This document shows, in pieces, positions 8,005 to 16,338 of a stretch of DNA of 64,000 bases. Where the stretch lies: NCBI GenBank assembly GCA_963678375.2, contig OY782831.1:310001-374000 (forward strand), given 5' to 3'. Numbering within the stretch: position 1 is the first letter of the stretch; every line of letters begins with the position of its first letter. Source of the DNA: JAEKNW01 sp963678375 (lineage in GTDB: Bacteria > Cloacimonadota > Cloacimonadia > Cloacimonadales > JAFGVF01). Made by a program: the position numbers and the translations under genes. The notes beneath the pieces are model-generated. The model was not told where the DNA came from. It did not search any database and saw only the letters and a list, made by a program, of their open reading frames with translations.

Positions 8005-8988
8005 TCATAGCATTTTTAGTACCCTAAGGGCATTCTTATAGAAGAGTTTCTCGATTGTATTTATCGATACATTATGTTTTCGTAAAAATTCAGCAAAATC
8101 TTGATAAAAACCTGGATTAGTTACCCCTTCTAGGTATTTTGAAATACCATCAAAATCAGAACCAATTGCCACAACATCATCACCAAATTCAGAAATAATT
8201 ACATCAAGCATGTGATAGATAGCTGAATAGCCCTTTGGATAGCCAGGAAATAATTTTATCTCCGATGTTTTCATAAAATCAGGATAGAAGTTTAACCCCA
8301 TTACCCCTCCTAAGTTATCAATCTCACGAATCATTTCTTCTGATAGATTACGTTCATGAGGAAGGACATTCCGATAATTAGAATGGGAAGCGATAATAGG
8401 AACATCTAGAAGTTGGAGAAAGTCCCAAAATCCTTGATCGGACATGTGGGAGACATCAAAGATCAGTCCTAAATCATTTACTTTTTCAGCAAGCCTTCTA
8501 CCTTGTTTAAGGACTCCATAAGGTTCTACAGCTGAACCAACATAAGGAAGGGATCTATTCCAAGTAGGGGCAATTATTCTTACTCCTAGCTCTGCATAAA
8601 TATCTAATAAGTCTAGGTCATTTTCAATGAGTTCTAAACCTTCAATAGAGATTAAAGTTCCATATTTGTCTTTGTTATTTTCAAAGTCTTCACTTGTGTA
8701 ATATTGATATAAATCACTATCACTCTTGATATCTTGCTTAATCATAGAAATCATCTTTAGGCTGTTATGCAGTGGATTTGCTATACCTAATTGACCGATA
8801 AAAAGTGATTGAGTTTGTAACCTTACATTACCTCCAACCAAACTCTCTTTAGTAATGTCCTCACTAAACTGTATTTCTTTATCTCCTTGGGAAGGTAAAC
8901 GAAAATAAGCTTTTCTTAACCAAGGCAGAGTTGAAAACATATCTTTCTTCATATATGTATCCGCATGAAGATCAATCACAGGAATCAT
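8005..8988 (-). CDS. Membrane dipeptidase (peptidase M19 family)
   Basis: A 327-residue zinc dipeptidase of the renal-dipeptidase family. It shows the metal-binding start 'VIDLHADT', a bridging Glu in 'SIEGLELIENDL', the 'FDVSHMSDQGFWDFL' His and the 'PIIASHSNYRNVLPHERNLSEE' segment, then 'VAIGSDFDGIS'. Family members hydrolyse dipeptides, often with D-residues. I see no signal peptide (it begins MIPVIDLHAD), so it is probably cytoplasmic. The ribosome site AGGAGGAAG lies directly before the ATG. It sits between the patatin-type gene and tag with gaps of 7-8 bp, consistent with one transcript. Confidence 0.9.
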   Translation of the reverse strand: MIPVIDLHADTYMKKDMFSTLPWLRKAYFRLPSQGDKEIQFSEDITKESLVGGNVRLQTQSLFIGQLGIANPLHNSLKMISMIKQDIKSDSDLYQYYTSEDFENNKDKYGTLISIEGLELIENDLDLLDIYAELGVRIIAPTWNRSLPYVGSAVEPYGVLKQGRRLAEKVNDLGLIFDVSHMSDQGFWDFLQLLDVPIIASHSNYRNVLPHERNLSEEMIREIDNLGGVMGLNFYPDFMKTSEIKLFPGYPKGYSAIYHMLDVIISEFGDDVVAIGSDFDGISKYLEGVTNPGFYQDFAEFLRKHNVSINTIEKLFYKNALRVLKML

Positions 8989-8996
8989 TCTTCCTC

Positions 8997-11153
8997 CTAA
9001 TGTTTAGAAAACTTAAACATATCTTTAGTAAATCCAAAAGCTATGTAGTAGTTAACACTTGATTCAAGATCGTATGAAATTGCTAAACGGAGTGGACCTA
9101 ATGGGGTTTTATAACCTAAAGTTAAATCCAATGCTTTCTGGGAGGTTAAGGATTCACCAGACTCTTTTAACTCACCTTTATAGAGAAATTGACCACTCAT
9201 ATTTAGTATATATTTGTTTTTATACTTATATTGCAAGCCTAATCTGTTGATTTGAAAAGCTTCTTCATTTAAACCATGTTTATCAATACCTGTAAAAGAA
9301 TCTATACCTCCAATTTCATAAGGAGAAAAAGTAATACCTAAATCTGCATTTCTGAAGAGCCCACTTTCAATACCAGCTTGAAGAGAGAAGTCTCTAGATA
9401 TTGGGAATGCTTTAAAGAGATCTAAATAGACTTTTTCATAAGATTCATCTGCAATAGGGCTATCAAAAGCTTTTTGATAACTTATCATTATTCTATTACC
9501 TGAACTTGGAAAGTACAAGTCATCTACACTTTCATGATAAGCCTTGAGTCCAAGTCCTGAAGACTTGAACTTTCTTTGATCTAAATCTAAGTCTGCAACA
9601 TCTTGATATAGATTTGACCTAAAACCAAACAAGTAGCCTTCTCCCACAAGTATATCTTTGATAAAAAAGCCTATCCCTAAATTTAATCCATATTCTAACT
9701 TCTTAATTCTAACACTTTTATCACCTTCTTCATTATAATAATAAAGTTTGCTTTCTTCAATATAAGGGAAGAGATGATAATAAGCACCATATAAATCACC
9801 AAAATTTTTCACATAATCTAATTTTAATGAGTTTATTCCTCCAAGTTGAAGACTAGCAATAAACTTAGAATTTTTCTGTACTTCATTGTTTAGAGTTGTA
9901 GTTATTCTAGCTATCAAGTCATCGGAAGTATCATAAATGGCATCAAAACTAGCAAAACTGTTTCCTCTCTCCTTAGTAACAATCTCTAAATCATACTTTC
10001 CGTTTTTATACTTAATCTTCGGATAAACCCAAGTGAAGTTCTTAGTGTTATAACATTTCATTGAAGCAGATAATATTTCATCATACTTATAGAAATTATT
10101 ATTATCCAAGCCAGCATATAATTTAACTTTGCTACTATGAATATTATTATTTCCTGAAACAGTAATTTCATTTATAAATATTCTATTTGGTGTTCTGTAA
10201 GCCTTTCTTGGTCTTTTCTTTTGCTGCTTATCTTCTATCAAGCCTTTTAGAGCAGTTATTTGCTTACGTGCAGCATCTTCTCCATCTTGGATAATTTGCT
10301 CGATATCCTCAAAACTAGAGTTATTATAATTTTCCAAGTCAGGTGTTATCAAGAGATCAGTCTTTTTAATGGATTCTTCAACCCATACATTCATATTGAT
10401 ATTAATTGTTTGGTTTAGTATTGCAATAAAATCAGCACATTCATCTTTTTCTTTGAGAGGAGTATTTACTTTGCTAGCTATTGTATAATCTGCCCCCATA
10501 TCTATTAAGGCTTGTACAGGAAGATTATCTTTAACACCACCATCAACATAAGGTTGTCCATTTACAAAAAAGGGTTCTAATAAAGTAGGAAATGCCATTG
10601 AAGCTCTGACAACATCAATCAAGTTACCATCTCGAAAAGTAACACTCTCTCCCGAAGTTAGATTCGTAGCATTACACCTAAAGGGGATGGGATAATCATC
10701 AAAACTATCATAATAGGCTCCAGTGTTCAAGTACTTGGCTAGCTTCTGTAGCATATTGTTTCCAGAAAGAATTGATATAGGGATGTTTAAAGATAAATCT
10801 TCATCAATATTGAAGCTTACTGCTCCATAATCTAACCATCTCTTCTCTTCAATAAAAAGATCTTTTCTACTTATAGAATCGTCAATGTTGCTTCTAAAAT
10901 CGAATTGAAGAAAAATATCCTCTATCTCTGCCCCAGAATAACCAAGAGAATAAAGTGCTCCTATTAAAGCACCAAAACTTGTACCTGAGACATAATCAAT
11001 TTCTAAACCAATCTCATCAATTACTTTGAGCAAACCAATGTGAGCAAATCCTCTAGCTCCACCACCACTCAAAGCCAAACCAATTTTTTGATTCTTAGCG
11101 TTCAGATTGAATAGATGAAAAAGCAGTATTACTAAACACAGAATTTTCTTCAT
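8997..11153 (-). CDS. Patatin-like phospholipase fused to POTRA and outer-membrane barrel (type Vd-like)
   Basis: A 718-residue protein with a signal peptide (residues 1-19). The patatin domain (about 24-300) has the oxyanion loop GGGARG (30-35), nucleophile GTSFG (Ser at about 59) and the catalytic Asp in VDGG (about 204). A POTRA-like segment (about 327-395) begins 'IFINEITVSGNNNI'. The C-terminal half has the alternating strands of a BamA/surface-antigen barrel, with 'FDSPIADESYEKVYLDLFKA' and a terminal Phe-rich strand. This is the architecture of PlpD-type (type Vd) proteins, in which a lipase rides on its own outer-membrane barrel. Active-site residues are intact. It is 3 bp from the upstream LiaF-like gene. 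Confidence 0.92.
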   Translation of the reverse strand: MKKILCLVILLFHLFNLNAKNQKIGLALSGGGARGFAHIGLLKVIDEIGLEIDYVSGTSFGALIGALYSLGYSGAEIEDIFLQFDFRSNIDDSISRKDLFIEEKRWLDYGAVSFNIDEDLSLNIPISILSGNNMLQKLAKYLNTGAYYDSFDDYPIPFRCNATNLTSGESVTFRDGNLIDVVRASMAFPTLLEPFFVNGQPYVDGGVKDNLPVQALIDMGADYTIASKVNTPLKEKDECADFIAILNQTININMNVWVEESIKKTDLLITPDLENYNNSSFEDIEQIIQDGEDAARKQITALKGLIEDKQQKKRPRKAYRTPNRIFINEITVSGNNNIHSSKVKLYAGLDNNNFYKYDEILSASMKCYNTKNFTWVYPKIKYKNGKYDLEIVTKERGNSFASFDAIYDTSDDLIARITTTLNNEVQKNSKFIASLQLGGINSLKLDYVKNFGDLYGAYYHLFPYIEESKLYYYNEEGDKSVRIKKLEYGLNLGIGFFIKDILVGEGYLFGFRSNLYQDVADLDLDQRKFKSSGLGLKAYHESVDDLYFPSSGNRIMISYQKAFDSPIADESYEKVYLDLFKAFPISRDFSLQAGIESGLFRNADLGITFSPYEIGGIDSFTGIDKHGLNEEAFQINRLGLQYKYKNKYILNMSGQFLYKGELKESGESLTSQKALDLTLGYKTPLGPLRLAISYDLESSVNYYIAFGFTKDMFKFSKH

Positions 11154-11156
11154 AGA

Positions 11157-11669
11157 TTAATCTAAAACAATAATATCCACTGAACCAAAAACAGCATCTG
11201 CATTTATGATAAGCGCTGTTTCATTGTTTGATGCCCATTTAAGCTTAGAATCTTTATATACTTTCCCAAAAACAGCATCTGCTTCTATTCTTACAGGTGT
11301 ATCACTAGTAACATAAATGATTGCTCTTCCAAAGACAGCATTAACATCAACATACCTGTCTTGGTTAGCAACATCAATACTGGTCAATCTAAGGGAATCA
11401 GTGGAAAACACTACATTTAATTCTTCTGCAAACTCATCAGATATTCTTTCCGAATACCCATGATTCATTCTTCTTTGAAAGTTACTCCTTCTTCCGCCAA
11501 AACCACCAATAAGTAGCTGAATTCCAAAAATTATTATACATATTGAGACGAAAATAGTACCTAAAGGGAACTTAATACTTGGGAAAAATGCCTTTAATAC
11601 TAAAGACAAACCCCAGAGAATTAATAAAATTCCCCAAAAAGCATTTGAAAAGAAAAAGTTCATCTTCAT
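11157..11669 (-). CDS. LiaF/LiaI-like membrane protein
   Basis: A 170-residue protein with two N-terminal membrane segments (about 8-26 and 34-54, the DUF5668/LiaI-LiaF-like region). A Gly-rich cytoplasmic linker follows, then a beta-rich domain with three repeats of 'N/DAVFG' (VNAVFGRAIIYV, ADAVFGKVY, ADAVFGSVDIIV), typical of the LiaF C-terminal 'cell-wall-active antibiotics response' fold. In Firmicutes LiaF inhibits an envelope-stress kinase, but here no kinase is adjacent, so the role is open. Two start codons (11669 and 11663) are possible; GGAGGAGG fits the second slightly better. It leads an operon with the patatin, dipeptidase and tag genes. Confidence 0.75.
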   Translation of the reverse strand: MKMNFFFSNAFWGILLILWGLSLVLKAFFPSIKFPLGTIFVSICIIIFGIQLLIGGFGGRRSNFQRRMNHGYSERISDEFAEELNVVFSTDSLRLTSIDVANQDRYVDVNAVFGRAIIYVTSDTPVRIEADAVFGKVYKDSKLKWASNNETALIINADAVFGSVDIIVLD

Positions 11670-11700
11670 TCCTCCTCCAGAAAATTATATTTTTTATGTC

Positions 11701-11742
11701 ATAAAAATAAGAGACACAATAATAAATCTATAATTGTGTCTC
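11701..11742 (-). terminator. Intrinsic terminator after purL, close to the next start codon
   Basis: A 10-bp perfect stem GAGACACAAT/ATTGTGTCTC (11711-11742) is followed on the minus strand by TTATTTTTATG. It lies 20 bp past the purL stop and only about 30 nt before the LiaF-like gene start. A TATAAT sequence at 11684-11689 is probably too close to that start to be its promoter. Confidence 0.75.
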
Positions 11743-11761
11743 ATTTATTTTCTGTCAAATA

Positions 11762-13963
11762 TTATTTAATTCTATTATACCAACTTGAGAATAATTGATC
11801 TTTAGGAATGTCAATAATGTCATTAATTTTAAATCTATCCCCTGCTACTTCACCTATTACAGAACAAGTGAAGTCTTGGCATATATCTGTAATTGCAGGT
11901 ATATTCTCAGCTACGGTAGAAATAACTATTCGAGAATGAGCTTCTCCAAATAATTCTTCATCTGGTCTATGTTCAAAGTCTATATCAATAATTGCACCTT
12001 TTACTTTATTGTTAGGTAAAAAACAAGATTCAGCAATAGCTACAGCAAGTCCACCATCTGAACAATCATGTGCTGATTTGATAAGTCCTTTATCAATGAG
12101 GGTTAAAACTATTTCATACAATCTTTTTTCTTTTGGTAAATCAACACAAGGAGCATTTCCTAATATTTTACCATGGACTTCTTTTAGATACTCAGAGCCT
12201 CCTATAGAGTCTGCTTTGTCTCCTAAAAGAATGATAACATCTCCGTCATCTTTAAAATATTGATCCATAATTTTATTGTTGTCATAAACTAAACCAAGCA
12301 TTCCAATAGTTGGTGTTGGATAGATAGCAGCTGTTGGATTTTCATTATAGAATGAAACATTTCCACCAGTAACAGGTGTATCAAAAGCTCTGCAAGCATC
12401 ACCAATCCCTTTTATTGCTTCAGCGAATGTCCAATATACTTCTGGTTTATAAGGGTTTCCAAAATTTAGACAGTTAGTAATCGCCAGAGGTTTAGCTCCA
12501 CTACAAACAACATTACGAGCAGATTCAGCTACTGCACCTTTAGCTCCTTCGTAAGGATTTAACCAGCAATGTCTTCCATTACAATCAGTTGAGAGGGCAA
12601 GTGCCTTGTTTGTATCTTTTACTCTTATAAGACCTGCATCAGAACCAGGTTCTATCATAGAATTGATCTGGACCATATGATCATATTGATTATAAATACT
12701 TCTTTTAGAGGCAATATTATAAGATGATATTAGAGTCAACATAGCTTCATTATAATCTACTGGTTGTGCAATACTAGATAAATCAGCATTTTGTACTTGG
12801 TCAATATAATCCGGTTTTTTTCTTTCACGATCATACTGAGGAGCATCACCACCCAAAACAAGCATTTTAGCAGGTAATTCTGCTTTTACAGTATCACCTT
12901 CTTTAACTCTTAACATACCATCATCAGTAACCTTACCTATTATCTCAGCATGTAAATCCCACTTTTCATAGATTGCTTGAACTTTTTCAACATTTTCTGC
13001 TTCTACAATCATTAACATTCTTTCTTGAGATTCTGAAAGCATAACTTCATAAGGAGTCATACCACTTTCCCTTTTAGGAACTAAGTTAACATCAAGTTCA
13101 ATACCAACTCCTGTCTTACCAGCCATTTCACTACTTGAACATGTTAAACCAGCTGCTCCCATATCTTGAATTGCTACAATAACTCCTGCTTCAATGGTTT
13201 CTAAAGTAGCCTCTAGCAAGAGTTTTTCCATAAATGGATCTCCAACTTGAACAGCTGTTCTCTTTTCTTCAGATTCATCTGTAAGTTCAACAGAAGCAAA
13301 AGTAGCTCCGTGAATACCATCTCGGCCTGTTTTAGCTCCAACATACATAACATAGTTACCTGGACCCTCAGCTCCAGATTTAGCTAAGTTTTCGTGTTTT
13401 AGCACACCTACAGCCATTGCATTAACTAAAGGATTTCCAGTGTAACTATCTTCAAAATAAACTTCACCACCTACATTTGGAACACCAAAGCAGTTTCCAT
13501 AATCAGCAATACCGTCAACCACACCATGCATTAAGAATTTAACATTAGGGCTATTAGGATTACCAAACCTTAAAGAATCAAGTACAGCTACAGGTCTTGC
13601 TCCCATAGTAAAAATATCTCTAAGGATACCTCCCACACCTGTTGCAGCACCATGATATGGTTCAACAGCTGACGGGTGATTATGGCTTTCAATTTTAAAT
13701 GATACTGCTAGACCATCGCCAATATCAACAACACCAGCATTCTCATCCCCTGCCTTAGCTAACATAGCTTGACCATCTCTAGGTAAGGTTTTTATAAGTT
13801 TGATTGAGTTCTTATAACTAGCATGTTCTGACCACATAACAGAGATAATACCTAATTCTGTAAAGTTAGGCTCTCTTTTCAAAGTATTCAAAATTAATTT
13901 CCACTCTTCTGGATTAATCCCATGTTCTTGGACTATCTCAGGAGTAATTTTCGGTTCAATCAT
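11762..13963 (-). CDS. purL: Phosphoribosylformylglycinamidine synthase II
   Basis: The ATP-dependent synthetase step of purine biosynthesis (FGAR to FGAM). At 733 residues it is the small, separate PurL form that works with PurS and PurQ; neither is in the window. Diagnostic segments are 'FKIESHNHPSAVEPYHGAATG', 'GVPNVGGEVYFE', IQDMGAAGLTCSSSE, 'SDAGLIRV', LNFGNPYKPEVYW, 'PVTGGNVSFYNE' and the C-terminal 'HDCSDGGLAVA'. Its ATG directly follows the stop codon of the fusion gene upstream, with AGAGGT inside that gene's end, so translation is coupled. Confidence 0.97.
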   Translation of the reverse strand: MIEPKITPEIVQEHGINPEEWKLILNTLKREPNFTELGIISVMWSEHASYKNSIKLIKTLPRDGQAMLAKAGDENAGVVDIGDGLAVSFKIESHNHPSAVEPYHGAATGVGGILRDIFTMGARPVAVLDSLRFGNPNSPNVKFLMHGVVDGIADYGNCFGVPNVGGEVYFEDSYTGNPLVNAMAVGVLKHENLAKSGAEGPGNYVMYVGAKTGRDGIHGATFASVELTDESEEKRTAVQVGDPFMEKLLLEATLETIEAGVIVAIQDMGAAGLTCSSSEMAGKTGVGIELDVNLVPKRESGMTPYEVMLSESQERMLMIVEAENVEKVQAIYEKWDLHAEIIGKVTDDGMLRVKEGDTVKAELPAKMLVLGGDAPQYDRERKKPDYIDQVQNADLSSIAQPVDYNEAMLTLISSYNIASKRSIYNQYDHMVQINSMIEPGSDAGLIRVKDTNKALALSTDCNGRHCWLNPYEGAKGAVAESARNVVCSGAKPLAITNCLNFGNPYKPEVYWTFAEAIKGIGDACRAFDTPVTGGNVSFYNENPTAAIYPTPTIGMLGLVYDNNKIMDQYFKDDGDVIILLGDKADSIGGSEYLKEVHGKILGNAPCVDLPKEKRLYEIVLTLIDKGLIKSAHDCSDGGLAVAIAESCFLPNNKVKGAIIDIDFEHRPDEELFGEAHSRIVISTVAENIPAITDICQDFTCSVIGEVAGDRFKINDIIDIPKDQLFSSWYNRIK

Positions 13964-15037
13964 CTATTTTACCTCTTTCTTTAATATATCAATTAAGCAG
14001 TTTATATTTTCTTCAATTATATTATAAGCAATCTTATATTTCTCTATACTCTCTTGATAAGGGTCTGCAATATCACCTTCCCCACCACAAAATTCTAATA
14101 GAGTAAAGACTTTATGACCATACTGAGGAAACTTCTTAGCAAAGAATTCTTTGTGCTTATCCTCCATAGTAAGTATCAACCAGCTATCTCTGATAATAGT
14201 TTCAGTTAGTCTTCTTGAAATATGGTCTGTAGCATCAATACCTGCTTCAAGAAGTAGAGCTGAAGAGTTTGCTGAGATTATCATACCGTCTTGAAGCACT
14301 CCTGCTGAAGCAGTCCTAAAAGGTAGATTATCATCATCAATCTTCTTCTTAAGAATGTATTCTGCTATAGGAGAGCGACAGACATTTCCAGTACAAACAA
14401 ATAGTATCATTGACTTGTTATAACTTTGCTTTATTTCATAAAAAGGTACTGAAGCTTCTCTGATACACTCAATATCTTGGTCAATCTTAATTATTGTTGA
14501 TGGGGCTTCATCAGATAGTCTAAAATGTTTAAAAGGGGTGAAACCAAAATCAAACCAGTTTTCATAGTTTTTTACAATATTCTTTAAATCAGTTTCAGCT
14601 GGCATACCATTCTGATTAATACTGGAACTAACAATAGCTGTCCCAATTTTATCAATAAAATAGCAGAGAATAGGATTTTGGGGAAGCCTAAATGCAACAA
14701 ATCCATCCTGGGCAACCTTGCTGAATCGAGGGTTGGAACATTTTAAAACAAAGGTAACATTCCCAGGAGAGTATTGCTCTAGTAGTCTAATAGTCTGTCC
14801 ATTAGGATTATCAATTGCATCTATAATAGTATCAAGTTTAGATACTAATACTATAAATCCTTTAAGAGAATCGCGTGTTTTTAAACGTGATATCTTATTG
14901 AGAGCTATATCACTATCAATACTAGCACCAATACCGAACATATATCCAGTATGATGTAAAAAAACTGTATCAGTTTGATAAGATTTATCTATCATCTTAT
15001 CTACATGTTTAAATTTAATATCTTTATAAAGCTTCAA
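13964..15037 (-). CDS. Fusion: Sua5/YrdC-type domain plus low-molecular-weight protein phosphatase
   Basis: A 357-residue two-domain protein. Residues 1 to about 185 are Sua5/YciO/YrdC-like: 'YQTDTVFLHHTGYMFGIGAS', the K-x-R 'SRLKTRDSLKGFIVLVS', 'SPGNVTFVLKC' and the S-x-N-like 'VSSSINQNG'. This fold makes threonylcarbamoyl-AMP for the tRNA t6A modification. Residues 208-357 are a low-molecular-weight tyrosine/arginine phosphatase, with P-loop CTGNVCRS (Cys at about 215, Arg at about 221) and general-acid loop DPY (Asp at about 325). In Bacillus the separate genes ywlC and ywlE are near each other, which supports a functional link. The start is a TTG with AGGAG upstream. The GYMFGIG region departs from the usual YGLG form, so Sua5 activity is not certain. 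Confidence 0.85.
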   Translation of the reverse strand: MKLYKDIKFKHVDKMIDKSYQTDTVFLHHTGYMFGIGASIDSDIALNKISRLKTRDSLKGFIVLVSKLDTIIDAIDNPNGQTIRLLEQYSPGNVTFVLKCSNPRFSKVAQDGFVAFRLPQNPILCYFIDKIGTAIVSSSINQNGMPAETDLKNIVKNYENWFDFGFTPFKHFRLSDEAPSTIIKIDQDIECIREASVPFYEIKQSYNKSMILFVCTGNVCRSPIAEYILKKKIDDDNLPFRTASAGVLQDGMIISANSSALLLEAGIDATDHISRRLTETIIRDSWLILTMEDKHKEFFAKKFPQYGHKVFTLLEFCGGEGDIADPYQESIEKYKIAYNIIEENINCLIDILKKEVK

Positions 15038-15079
15038 ATTAGCTCCTGATAATTCTTATGTTTTTAATTGCTTATCATA

Positions 15080-16273
15080 TTATTTTATGAAATATATTTT
15101 TGGGTTTACTGGGTTGCCATTCTTTCTTAATTCAAAATATACTAGGGGTCTTCCTTCAGAATCTGTTCCTGAAAATCCTATTATATCACCTTGTTTTACA
15201 AGATCACCTTTAGATACTTTGAGTGAGCTATTATTTGCATAAACAGAAACGAATCCGTTTAAATGATCAATTATAGCTAACTGTCCGCGCGACTTAACTA
15301 GTCCGCTATAAATAACTTCACCATCATAAACAGCAATAATTGGGCTACCAGGTCTAGCATTTATTTCGAGCCCTTTGTTAGTTACTTTGGACAGTTGATT
15401 TAGTTTAGCTCCAAAATCTTTTATTATGTTTCCTTGACAAGGTCTTTTTATTAAAATATTATTTACTAGTTTTGAGGCATCAACATCTTCTTTGGCTCTA
15501 ATCATATCATCAATGAATGTTTCTAACTCTAAGGCTTCTCTTTCTAGTCTTTCTTTCTCTGTAAGAAGCTTTTTACGTTGTTTAAGAACTTCTGCTTCCT
15601 GTTCACTTAGATCTGCTATTTTACTCTCTAATCTATCAGTAACTTTCTTATACTCTTCATACTCTTGATCTACTTGATCCTGCTGTTTTTGCTTTGATTC
15701 AATCTTATCATTGATATCTGAAAGTTTATCTTCATTCTCAGCTATAACATTCTGAGTATTTAAATAATCAGTATCTAAATCAAAGATAACATCTTCTTGG
15801 TAGTTCATAAGGGCTTTTAATAGTATTTTTTTTCGAAGATTATCATTATTCGTGCTAGGGATATTTAGAAGAAAAAGTGCTATCAGTTCTTTTTCATAAC
15901 TATTTTGCAGACTTTCAAAATTTGATTTTGTTTTTTGCGATTGAACTCTTCTCTGACTTAAATCACTTTCAACATTTTCAGCTTGATTTACCCACCATTG
16001 GAGATTATTTTTAAGATAAGTTTTGTCTTTAATTAACTGTCTCAACTTCCTACTTTTTCTTTCTTTTTCTTTACTGGTAAGAGATTTATCATTCTTAATT
16101 GCATTTTCCTGGTCTTGTAGTTCTTTAATATCTTCTTTTAAGTCTTCAATCTGTTTTTTCTTTGACTTTAGTTCATTCTCTTTAAGAGTTATTTCATCAT
16201 CATTAGAGGGCTGATATCCTTTGAGGATGGGAGTGGTTGACAAGATCAATAAGATTAAAACAAGTCTAAACAT
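15080..16273 (-). CDS. EnvC-like coiled-coil protein with degenerate LytM (M23) domain
   Basis: A 397-residue exported protein with signal peptide 1-20. A long coiled coil (about 25-265) is broken near 'FLLNIPSTNNDN'. A C-terminal LytM/M23 fold (about 285-397) has 'GLEINARPGSPIIAVYDGEVIYSG', 'YANNSSLKVSKGDLVKQGDIIGFSG' and 'LVYFELRKNGNPVNPKIYFI'. This layout matches EnvC, which activates cell-division amidases. The zinc-binding residues of active M23 enzymes are replaced (H-x-x-x-D by NKGLE, the HxH histidines by Asn and Tyr). It is therefore probably a non-catalytic amidase activator. No amidase gene is in the window. It lies between ygiQ and the Sua5 fusion on the same strand. Confidence 0.87.
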   Translation of the reverse strand: MFRLVLILLILSTTPILKGYQPSNDDEITLKENELKSKKKQIEDLKEDIKELQDQENAIKNDKSLTSKEKERKSRKLRQLIKDKTYLKNNLQWWVNQAENVESDLSQRRVQSQKTKSNFESLQNSYEKELIALFLLNIPSTNNDNLRKKILLKALMNYQEDVIFDLDTDYLNTQNVIAENEDKLSDINDKIESKQKQQDQVDQEYEEYKKVTDRLESKIADLSEQEAEVLKQRKKLLTEKERLEREALELETFIDDMIRAKEDVDASKLVNNILIKRPCQGNIIKDFGAKLNQLSKVTNKGLEINARPGSPIIAVYDGEVIYSGLVKSRGQLAIIDHLNGFVSVYANNSSLKVSKGDLVKQGDIIGFSGTDSEGRPLVYFELRKNGNPVNPKIYFIK

Positions 16274-16338
16274 TTATTTCTCCAAGAAGTTTTGATGTTT
16301 AAACTTTGCAAGAAGTCAGGATTGTGTCAAACATATTT

